From Sperchopsis tessellata (Eukaryota > Arthropoda > Insecta > Coleoptera > Hydrophilidae), in assembly GCA_033557685.1 (NCBI GenBank), contig JAWQRN010000571.1, positions 1 to 28,309 on the forward strand: DNA of 28,309 nt. Reading direction: 5' to 3'. A program made the position numbers and the translations under genes. The notes under the pieces are model-generated. The model made no database searches and was not told the origin of the DNA. It saw nothing but the letters and a program-made list of their open reading frames with translations. Position 1 is the first letter of the stretch; each line of letters opens with the position of its first letter. This document shows positions 9,151 to 18,884 of this stretch, one piece after another.

Positions 9151-11674
9151 AATTTCTTCACCAATTTCCTATTTTATTTTATCAAATTTTTAAAATTGTG
9201 TAAAAATGGATTTAAAATAACCTGAATTTTGGCGCCCTCAAAATTTGTCGTTCTAGGCTATAGCCAACTCATCCTTATGATAAATCCATTATAAGTAGAT
9301 CTAGTGGATATATATGCTGGAAGATAATTACGTATTTATTTTCTGTAGTTTGATATATTTTGATAGTGTCGTAGTGTCAGTTTGTTTAATAACTGCTTTG
9401 AGAAAATATTTGTATAGATATTTACGAAAAAAAGAAAAAATTAACTGCTCTTGTGCTTATATTATATTGTCAACTTCCATTCTGATACAATATCTCTATT
9501 TACTAGAAAAAGTAGGTAGTTATTTGTACATTCAGAGTAGTGCAGGATAATGAATAGAAATCATAATTTCTTCAATTTTTTCAACACTAATTTGTGCTAT
9601 TAGAAGTTAATGTAAAAGTAGTAAAATTTTATCCCCATAATCTACAATTTAGTTTAACACAAAAATGTGATTCGTTATTTACATTATTTTAGTTTATATG
9701 TGTACAAATGTACTATTGATAATGTGAAATTTTTAAAAAATTTTAATTATTGATACGTCGAATGCAAAATGTGTTCAGTGACACTTTTTCATAAATACTT
9801 CTTTGTCTAAAATAAATTGTAAGTAGCATTCTTACAGATTTCAAAATAAGTAGGTCTTACCACTCAATGCCCTTAATTACACTGGATAACAATAGCCTGT
9901 ACCTTTCTTGTCAAACTTTATGACAGTGATTTTATAATTATATACTGTTGTATAAAGTCTCCACATATTTTTTGTGAACAATATAGTGAGAAAATGTTCA
10001 GTTTATGGAGCTTCCTCTACAAAAGTTAAATATACTTTATACAAATAGATAAATGAATACGACATTTGTATTCTGTCGTTTCATAGTTTTGTAGGGTTTT
10101 GTCAATCCAGTGTATATGGCAAAAAATAAAGTTAAATGAAGCCATGATAAGCTAATGTTATTTTAATAGGAGGTAAGGTATGGTGGAAAATGATTTTTTT
10201 TATACAAAATAATATTTTTAAATATGTGCATGCATTGATTATGATATTATTATCAAAAACTATCAATTGTATCAAATATTTCGCTACCTGAATGAAGATC
10301 TACAGACCAACACACTGTGTAATAGAAAAATAATGTAGAATAAAAATGTGTGCAGCTAGAGAATATTCCTAAAAAAGAAAGAATACATGACTTGAAAGAG
10401 TTACGTTTGTACGAACAATACTCACCCTTCACCAAACAAGACTAAAGGGTATTACTTGCTTCAAAACAGTGATGTAACAGAATCGTAGACACCCGCCATA
10501 GATTGTTCAAATGGGTCTTCCTATAGATGTAGTATTAAGTTATAGTTTTAAAAATTTAAAAAGAAACTATTTTTGAAACATTTCTCAAATTATTTTTTTA
10601 CATCTAACATGGTTTATATAAAAACAACTTAATCTACGTTATCATTCACATTGTAAAATTCCAGTATTTACACTTATTTTTAATATATTAATTAAATATA
10701 GTGTTATATTCAATCATTTATATTATTAATTCTTGTGAATTTTCATTTATCTTAATTTTCCATTTTACTAAATATTAGATTTAAAGAAACTAAATTTCTC
10801 GTGTTTAAAGTTCACATCCATTGAAACATTTACTTAAAAAAGTCTCTACATTTGATAACTGACACTGACAATTCATCATGAAATCTGCTTACTTGTTAGT
10901 CTTATATTTACAAATGTTTACTTTATCTTAACTTTGACAAAATTTTGTCTTCTTATAATTAAATTAAGTGAAATGGTTTGTATAAGGTTTGCAACCTGCT
11001 CTAAATCCATATTTTTGCTGTATAGTAATTTAGATACAAAATTTATTTTTTCTAGTATTTCGCTCTGCAGGAACAGTAAACAAACAAAGTCAAATGTTTG
11101 CATTTTCTTCTTCGGAGCAACAGTTATAAGTGATATCTCATTATTCTCTCTTTTTCGATATTAAAAATTGGCAAGGACCTTGACAATTACAGTATTGTGT
11201 ATTATATTATACCTTATAGCTATGATCGAGTCATTATGTGATGACTAGTTGGACACATTCTTCAAACATTTTTTGATTCTTTCATTCTTTGTAATTTTAG
11301 TTAACTCTTGTCACCGTTGCTTATGTCACAAATAGTATACATTTTTTGAGATATGTTATAGGATTTAGGTTATCTAGAATAATTAAAATTTCAGTATCTT
11401 GATTTCCTTAAATCCAAGAAATGATTATTTGATTTCAACTGCTATGGACTGATCTTTACCATCATGTTAAATTTGTAAGTACCTTATTGATTAACTGTTG
11501 GTCTATATTAGATATATCTTGAGTTGTATCCAAAATAATTGAAATAAAAAGAAAACATTAGTTAACTTCTTTCAAAATATTGTGCTTAACAAACAATGTG
11601 AGTTAATAGATATATAATTTCATTTTGTATTTTAAGGCTTAAATATTTTATATTATTTCTTTATTTTCTAACAA

Positions 11675-11842
11675 TTAATGTAAAATGGGATCATATACAT
11701 TTAACAAATGTATTCTAGATAGGAAATTACCACCACTCTCATTGAGATTCTCTATGGCCCGGAAATGCCAAATTGCAGGTTTGCGACGTAATAATAATGT
11801 ATAATTCGTTGTAAAATGTATTTCCATTTCCTTGTTTTTCAT
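11675..11842 (-). CDS. Unidentified 55-residue ORF or exon
   Basis: I do not recognise this. It starts MKNKEMEIHFTTNY, continues RRKPAIWHFRAIENLNESGG and ends LLNVYDPILH. The central 80 bp (11700-11780) are clearly richer in GC than the kilobases around. An acceptor-like TTTTAG lies just upstream in the same strand. The opposite strand is also open over the same bases (a 39-codon ORF from 11684), so the coding strand is not certain. It may be an exon of an unseen gene or a relic. Confidence 0.2.
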   Translation of the reverse strand: MKNKEMEIHFTTNYTLLLRRKPAIWHFRAIENLNESGGNFLSRIHLLNVYDPILH

Positions 11843-12064
11843 AATCTGTTGTTCAACAGTTATCTAAAATTTTACCTTTGTCTTTTTTCCACAAATCGTA
11901 GGTCAGCAGACTGCTACAAGGATTATTGAATTTTTGTTTTCTTTGATAGACTTCCAGACTTTTACCATATATGATTAAAGTAGCTATTTTATCTATCAGC
12001 TTTAGAATTCTAGTTAATTTATTCAGCTATAAATAGTTACAATAAAAATCTACAGACACAACAA

Positions 12065-12118
12065 ATTCTCATATAACTAAAAATACCACAAGGATTCTCA
12101 TATATCTAAAAATACCAC
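12065..12118. repeat. 29-bp tandem duplication
   Basis: Two adjacent copies (12065-12093 and 12094-12118) both begin ATTCTCATATA and end AAAAATACCAC. There is one mismatch, and the second copy lacks the last four bases. Confidence 0.8.
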
Positions 12119-13231
12119 TGCTTGAACATATCCTTTATCGAAGGTTTAGAAGATGATGTCTATGTCACTACGTCTTAAAAGAACTATTTCAAGTAGATGT
12201 ATTATCCTGGGATTTCTTGTTATTCATTTTTAATTAGAAGAAATTAATATATTTATGTTACATACAGTATATTTATTTCATGTTAACTGAATTTTCATGT
12301 TATATGAATTTCACTGGAATTAAAATATTTAATAAAATATTTTTTTAATACTATACCTAATTAATTATATGCAATGACTTACCAGCTATTGGGGACTTTG
12401 CCGCAAAAATTAACAAATCGATTTATATTTTTTCATTTATTTTTTTGTTATATAATTGATGATTGCCGTGAATGTTTTTTTTAACTTTCAACAACATAGA
12501 TGTTCTTAGTTTGGTGAAAATATGCTCATACGTTCTTTAAATGTAGTATTATTTAGTATTATTATTTATGTATGTTTGGCTGTTGCGAAAAATGTTCATT
12601 CACATTTATTATTAATACTTTTCTGTAATATTGATACATATATTTAGTTGTAAGGTAAAATATAATTTAATTAGTATTAAATATTTTGTCATTTTTTATA
12701 ATTTATTCAATAAATATTTTCATAAATTCGTTTGATTTATTAAACCTTTGCAAAACAAATGTCACAAACTAATAATAACCTTCTTTAAAAACAAAAATTA
12801 TTCCTTAAGTGACATATTTCTTTAATACTTTTTGTATTAATTTTCATTTCCCCAATTACTTATTAATTTTACTATTAGTAATTCTATTCTAAAAGGATTT
12901 ACAGCTGTGGGAAATTTCAATTTAACTAATAGTTCTCTGAAGTTTTTACAGAGCTACGCTATCAAGGAAATCTTCGGTAAGAAATAAGTCATTAATCATG
13001 ACAATTATTCTCTTTCAGTTCCTTATTTTTAACAACTGAAATAATTGTTTGTAATTTTTGAATTTATAGAATTTTTTTAAGAAAGGTAGACTTATCAAAT
13101 TTCTGAAAGGTATGTAATTTGGTGACGAGTGAAAAATGATGTAAAAATTGTTAACATCTGCCTTTACTAAAAATATTGACTAATTGTCTTCATTACAGAG
13201 TTTTGTATTTTTTACAAAGTTATACATCAAG

Positions 13232-16200
13232 ATGCGCAAGAGGGCATTAGACAGAGATAGCACTTCAAGCGAACCACCAAGAAAAAAGAGTTCAAATTTG
13301 ACAACACCACAAACAGTAGACGTGAAGTCAGGTGAGATACTTACAGATTTAACAGGAAAACAATGGAAGTTAGGTAAAGCAATCGGACAAGGAGGTTTTG
13401 GTGAAATATTTCTGGTATCTGACAATATCAAGGAAGATGTCAAGAATGATGCACAATTTGTTGCAAAAATTGAAAATCATCTAAATGGTCCATTATTTGT
13501 GGAAATCAATTGCTATTTACGAATGGGAAAGGAAGACATGAGTGAGTATTAATTTTCTACTAGTATATAATTCGGGGTAACTGGAAGTGAAATTATTTGA
13601 TGTATTATTTTGATAACCCTTTAAATATTAACATTTACTTAGAAAGAGTATTAAGTTTTCCGAGCAGTTCAGAATCTATTCTAATTTTTGTTCAAATTTA
13701 CTAATTTTCTTTTCTGTCGTTCTTGAAGACCTTAAGTGTTTTGTAATATATAAGGGAAAATCACTGTTGGAATCTATTGTTTTTAACTCGGCTTACTTAT
13801 TTAATGTATTGTTGGAGATTAATACTATTTTTAATCATGTTTCTTCAGTTAGTGAATGGAAAGAAGATAAGAATCTTGAGAGTTTGGGTGTTCCTCACTA
13901 TGTAGCTTCAGGATCACATCATGTACAAGGTGGAAGATACCGATTTTTAATTTTACCACGTTTTGATAAGGATCTAGAGGAAATATTAGTTGCAAAGAAG
14001 AATAAATTCAATTTGAAGACAGTTCTGACTATTGCTTCACAGGTTATTGATATTTTGGAATATATTCATAGCAAAGGAATAGTGCATTCAGATATTAAAG
14101 CATCCAATATTCTACTACAAAACAAAAAGAAAAGATCACCAGCAGTTCTTACACCTACAAAAAAGACTTTCATCAGATATTGTGGGTCTGCACCGATCAG
14201 GACATGTCGGGTTCGTAAATTGAATTGTGTGGCTAGGAATCTAAGACCAAATGGAAATATAAGATATATTGAAGATACTTCAAGTGAAGGCGAAGACGAA
14301 CCGAAATTAAAAGAACCAGATAATCATAACCAGGATCAAGTTTATCTGCTTGATTATGGATTAGCTAGTAGATTTATAAGAGAATCTGGGCACAGAGTTC
14401 ATGGTAGAGATGAACGTAAGGCACATGCTGGAACTGTTCTCTTTTGTTCCGTTGATGCGCATTTAGGTTCACCGTCAAGAAGGTCAGATTTGGAATGTTT
14501 AGGATATAATATGATATATTGGCTAACAGGTTCTTTGCCGTGGATTGATGATGTAGAAGACCCTATGATTGTTGAAAAGAAAAAGAAAAGGTGTCTCATT
14601 GACCTGAAAATATTTCTTAACATTTGTTTTGATCAGTGTCCTAGGTTCATTTATGATTATTTCAAATATTTGGGCCAGTTAGAATTTGACCAAACTCCTG
14701 ATTATACTTATTTGAAAGATTTGTTTAAAAATGCAGTCAAAGGGTATGGTTATAAAAACAACTCATTGTTCGACTTTGACAATTTGGAAGGTTGGGGCAG
14801 AAGACAGAAGAAAACAAAACGTACATCAGAAAACTTCAAAGTAAGCAAGTTAATTAGACAAAAATTCAAAAGGATGCCACTGCAGTCAAATTTACCGATA
14901 AAAATTCTTAGGAAGAAACTCAAGGATAAAAAAAATAAACTTAATTGGTCAAAAATTTTGCTTGACGATCCAGAAGTAATTTTAAAACAAGCAAAAAGCA
15001 AAGAACGAAAAATTACAGAAACTTCTGATACATGCAGTATTCAGAATTTAGACATCAAACAGTTGAAGCCTACATATCACATGCTTAATGTATATAACCG
15101 ATATATGGAAAAGCTGTGCAATTCATATGGATGTTCTCCTAGAAGCAGCTGTGAAAGGTAAATTTCAATTTATTACAAAACTATTCCATTTATTAAGAAT
15201 ATACAACCTTTTTATAGTTACTTACAAGCTTATAAAATCAACTATATTCAATGATTATAATGGTTTTGTGTTACGAATAAAACAAAATATTTAGTTGAAG
15301 CATTTTCTTTATTCTAGCCTATAGATTTTATCCAAGGTGAGTGTACTTATGGTTCACATGGCTCGTATAGTGGATACCTTTTACAAAACCTTTAAAAATA
15401 AGACCACATTTATCTAATAGAACTAAGCCTAATAGAAGTTCGTTAATTTATAAAGATGGCCTTTTTTATAAAGTTTAGTAAAATGTGTGAATAATAGCAA
15501 CTATGTCAACAATTACTATACTTCTCTTATATGCTTTTATAAGTTTTTTAGCGCTAATTTTTATTATTTGATAATTTGTATTGTTCTATATAATACCTGC
15601 GATTTTACGCCGAGACTAGGAATCGAACTAGTGCCACCGCGGAAAATAATAATATTAATTTATAACTTTTTACCAGGGCTGCCTGTTGGGCAAGTACATA
15701 AATTATTTTTATATGAATTACTATAACTTTGGTGACAGGACATTTTTTAATAATTTGGATGAAGTACACGCATTAGGTTTTGAAATCTTATAGACCCCCA
15801 ACATTAAGACTATTTCAGGTCAAGAGGAAATCTAACCACTAGGCTTCTGGCCTAGCTAAAAAAATTGTTTATAATTAGTTTAAAAACTTTTGCTTAGTTA
15901 TTAATGTACAATTTCTCTTATGAAGTTATTGAAACCTAAATGTTAACATTTATAGTACACACACAAGTAATGAATTAAATTTGTATTAGCTTTTAGAGTT
16001 CTACTTCATAGAAATGCTGTGAAACTAATTACATAAGTTATTTAATGTAATCTAAAACTAAATATAAAAAATATTGAATGTTTTAAATATCTTTATTAAA
16101 ATTATTGGTTGATATAGAAATCAAATAGACGTTCAATATTTTGCAACATCCCTTCTTAAAGATTTACTTTTTAGGATTGTGCAAATTGGTTCAAGCTACA

Positions 16201-16514
16201 TTTAGATGTCTTAAACGTTATAATAATCTTAATTTTTCTAAGAATTTTCTTCATGCAATTGTAACACTAACAATATTGTGAAAAAATAAATTACTTACAA
16301 ATATTTTCTCGTTAGTCCCACAGAGAATATTGATGGATATACAGCTCCTATGCTTGAAATAGTTAACAAAATGAAGGGGCAGGCTGAAATAGAATCTGAA
16401 GAAGAAATTGTGTACGCCACAAAAAGAGTGAACAAGAAAAAGAAGTCCAAATCACCATTACAAATATCGACCAGAAAAACTCGATCTGGAAAGGCAGCAG
16501 GTAAATGTTACTAA
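13232..16514 (+). CDS. VRK1: Vaccinia-related kinase 1 (VRK1/ballchen/NHK-1), Ser/Thr kinase
   Basis: Nuclear kinase of the CK1 branch that phosphorylates chromatin proteins such as histone H2A and BAF. Coding exons are 13232-13541, 13849-15157 and 16316-16500, with in-frame GT-AG joins (GAC ATG A|TT AGT and GAA AG|T CCC). Visible motifs are GKAIGQGGFGEIFLV (glycine loop), FVAKIE (ATP lysine), NGPLFVEI, LGVPHYVASG, DILEYIHSKGIVHSDIKASN (catalytic loop, HSD for the usual HGD), YLLDYGLASRF (DYG), PSRRSDLECLGYN and YWLTGSLPW. The tail is basic. About 65 residues are inserted between NILLQ and DQVYLLDYG. The ATG at 13232 is preceded by an acceptor (TTCATTACAG, exon from 13199), so a 5' non-coding exon is likely. 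The coordinates here use read-through of the exon 3 donor (stop at 16512-16514, AATAAATAAA at 16645), giving 605 residues. Splicing to 18847 would give 613. Confidence 0.95.
15158..16315 (+). other. VRK1 intron 2
   Basis: Intron of 1158 bp with donor AAG|GTAAAT and acceptor CTCGTTAG. It contains a tRNA-like piece at 15608-15645. It also holds a second tRNA-like piece near 15825-15850, whose reverse complement CCTAGTGGTTAG resembles a tRNA D-arm/A box. The rest is AT-rich and unremarkable. Confidence 0.7.
15608..15645 (-). repeat. tRNA-like SINE fragment (B box)
   Basis: On the minus strand, GGCACTAGTTCGATTCCTAG is shaped like a tRNA T-arm with the pol III B box (GTTCGATTC). The same arrangement with similar flanks (CCGC before, GC-rich after) recurs at 16905-16985, also on the minus strand, as expected for a dispersed SINE. 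It is not a whole tRNA. Confidence 0.4.
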
Positions 16515-16644
16515 TATTTTCATTATATTCCATTTCCTAGTGCCGATCAATGCTATGAAGAAAGACCTGCAGTCATTTCTATACAAGATTCATTACAAAT
16601 GACGAAAAGCAACTAGCATAGAACTACGTTCATAAACTTCAATC

Positions 16645-16654
16645 AATAAATAAA
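16645..16654 (+). terminator. Poly(A) signal, double AATAAA
   Basis: Two overlapping AATAAA hexamers lie 130 bp after the read-through stop of VRK1 exon 3. They would serve the shorter VRK1 mRNA form. Confidence 0.5.
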
Positions 16655-16904
16655 GCAATTATATCAAAAACCCCTCGTTTTCATTTAAGTGGTCATATAA
16701 GCAAACGGAATAACTAATACTGGGGTAAATAAAATCTTAGGATTATCCATTAAAAGCCATTACATCCACTTGAGTTATTGTTTGGTGCTGTATTTGCAGT
16801 GGATAATTTTTGCTATATCCTGTGTGAAAGCCTAAAAATATTTTGTTTTTAATTTAATTAACAATTATATATTCGTTTATAACTATACTAATTTTTACGA
16901 ATTA

Positions 16905-16985
16905 AAACCAAGCCCTGGGCTGGGAATCTAACTCGTGACATGGCGGTATCACATCGAAATAGCCTCAAAGCTCTTAACTCTACAG
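16905..16985 (-). repeat. tRNA-derived SINE-like segment
   Basis: On the minus strand, AGCTGTAGAGTTAAGAGC (A-box-like) is followed about 50 bp later by CACGAGTTAGATTCCCAG (B-box-like), about the length of a tRNA. The B-box side resembles 15608-15645. No cloverleaf with proper stems can be drawn, so a decayed tRNA-derived SINE head is more likely than a tRNA gene. Confidence 0.4.
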
Positions 16986-17450
16986 CTAGTTTTAAAATAT
17001 AAATAATATATTTAGCTTTTCTTTTGTTTAAATTTAAAAATATCTGTGTTTACTAAGGTTGGTCAGAATTTTTTTTTTAATTCCAAGAAATTCTAGCTTT
17101 TAGACTTTTTGCTTAGAGCATGTGTATATGGTTGAGAATATTCTTGCAATGCAAAAACATTAATTTAACACGCTTACTGCCAAATACAAATTAACTCTCG
17201 TATAACTTTTCATTCAAGGTAGCTATGAGATGATTCGTAGCAAATACGTACAACTTATGAATAGTGGTCTTCTTGGATAAAAATGAACAAATAACTGTCA
17301 TAAAACCAAATTATTATTTCCAAATCCAAATATTTTATTTGCAAATATATAAAGAGAATTAATAAAGCCTTGGCAGCAACTTAACATTGTTTTCTGTTGG
17401 CTTAACAATTTAGTTTGTTTCAATTTTGTTATTTATAATTTCTTTATGTT

Positions 17451-17476
17451 TATATTTATATATATATATATATATA
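17451..17476. repeat. TA microsatellite
   Basis: A run of TA repeats followed by ATATAAACACACATACACACG. It is simple sequence in the VRK1 3' region or last intron. Confidence 0.85.
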
Positions 17477-18204
17477 AAAATAATTTATATATAAACACAC
17501 ATACACACGTATAAAGGACGTCACACTTGTTATACCTCCAAAAAACTTGATCAATATCGTTAAAATTTTGCTTAAATTTTATTTGTATTATTGCATCTAA
17601 TTTAATGTATAAAAATTTAAATATCTGAATTCTTTCAGTTTTTAATAATAAATTTAGTCATTTTCGAAACTGAAAAATATATTTTAGATGAACTTAATGA
17701 AAGAACTATTATATTTTTTCTGTTGCAAAAGTCAAAGTGTAAACAATAGAAACATTAAAGTATTTTGTTTCTTAGACAATTCGTCCTGAAACTTTTATTG
17801 ACATAATAATAATACATTTTTGTTGGTAGATGAAAATATCAAAACAATACAATTTCATGTATATACACATTGCAAAAACATTTTGGGCCACTCTCCCCTG
17901 TAGCAAACACAAACTGAAGATTGACAAAAAATAAAATAACAAAAAATTTCAGTAGTGTATTGTGAATGTTTAATGTAACTATACTGCTCAAACAGGGCGA
18001 ACCCAATACAGAATAGGAGTGACCTTAAGACATTGCTACTAATACCCATTCTTGTGCAAAAGATAGGCAAAACTGAGGAAAACCCTAGTCCGTAATAGCT
18101 ATGTGAGAACAAATCTTATCAATTGCAACATTTTTCAAATCAATTTAAATAATTGCTCTGAAGAAAAGATTTCTGCGTTGACAGGTTTGATTCGATATCC
18201 CTAC

Positions 18205-18371
18205 CTCTGGGTTAAAAGTGAATTGCATCAATGTCTGAGCATCATCCTGGATAGCGGGCGTAATTGAAGATGGCCAAATGAGTTGTTGGCTTTGGGGGTA
18301 CTGAGCTAGGTCACCAAATGGTAGCTGCAGTTTCAAGTTGTTACTAGTAATAATTTTCTTGACAAAAAATC
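18205..18371 (-). CDS. Unidentified exon-like segment
   Basis: I do not recognise this. On the minus strand an open frame (whole ORF 18420-18145) is bounded by an acceptor-like TTTAGTAACAG and a donor-like CCAGAG|GTAGGG. Between them it reads GFFVKKIITSNNLKLQLPF, then GDLAQYPQSQQLIWPSS, ITPAIQDDAQTLMQFTFNPE. Base composition (about 45 percent GC) stands out from the AT-rich surroundings, and codon choice looks coding. It lies antisense in the possible last VRK1 intron. It may be an exon of a nested gene or a piece of a transposon; no further exon was found nearby. Confidence 0.3.
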
Positions 18372-18846
18372 CTGTTACTAAAAAAGTCGTGGGGCTGCCA
18401 ATCAACTGATACCTATACATCGATTTGAAAACATATTAAAAATGTCTGGAGTTATTTGTAAAGATGAGCCTGTTATCATCATCACGTAATATAATTTCCG
18501 AAGTTTGTTAGAATAAAATTGAGACACATATAGGGTGTTTGTATGTGCAAAACAAGATAGAAATTAAAACATAATGTGAAACAAATACTAAATAAACAGT
18601 AGCCATGTATGATGTGTATAGATCCAATATAGTGTCACAGGTCAGCCTCACGAATATTGGGCCACCGGCCGGATACATGACTTATACTTTTTCACCTTAT
18701 GACTATGTTGTTTATTGCACACATAGGAATATCCAGTAGAAATGTGCACATCAGTTGGTAGTATTACTCTATAAGTTGTAGATTAAATCTGTTTAAGTAG
18801 TTAACATTTGTAATGTATAAATCTGTTCTAATATAGATCTTTTCAG

Positions 18847-18884
18847 ACACGAAAAGGGCTGGGAAATATCATCTGAGAGGATGA
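18847..18884 (+). CDS. VRK1: Possible last coding exon of VRK1
   Basis: Acceptor TAGATCTTTTCAG with a pyrimidine-rich lead. Joined to VRK1 exon 3 (donor GCAG|GTAAAT at 16500) in frame, it adds DTKRAGKYHLRG and a TGA. The basic tail fits VRK1 C termini. The alternative is read-through of the donor with a stop at 16512. AATAAA hexamers follow at about 19591, 20025, 20062 and 20453. Confidence 0.45.

Larger units (their letters stand above)
9151..13198. other. Intergenic, mostly featureless, with a few exon-like bits
   Basis: About 4 kb of AT-rich DNA. The only parts that look other than background are three. The minus-strand stretch 10520-10461 opens after CTATAG and reads EDPFEQSMAGVYDSVTSLF before a stop, with higher GC than its surroundings. 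The ORF at 11842-11675 and a short tandem duplication at 12065-12118 are listed separately. Near the right end, GAAAG|GTATGT (about 13108) or TTCG|GTAAGA (about 12974) could be the donor of a VRK1 5' untranslated exon. Confidence 0.4.

Noticed and set aside
10253..10520. Minus-strand pieces, including an ORF at 10253-10435 and a short stretch EDPFEQSMAGVYDSVTSLF after an acceptor-like CTATAG
   Set aside because: Too short, no joining exon found in frame, no recognised protein; kept only as a note.
14399..15001. Minus-strand ORFs of 74 and 83 residues
   Set aside because: They are antisense shadows of the VRK1 exon 2.
17855..18112. Minus-strand ORF of 85 residues
   Set aside because: Low-complexity hydrophobic text without splice context or family likeness.
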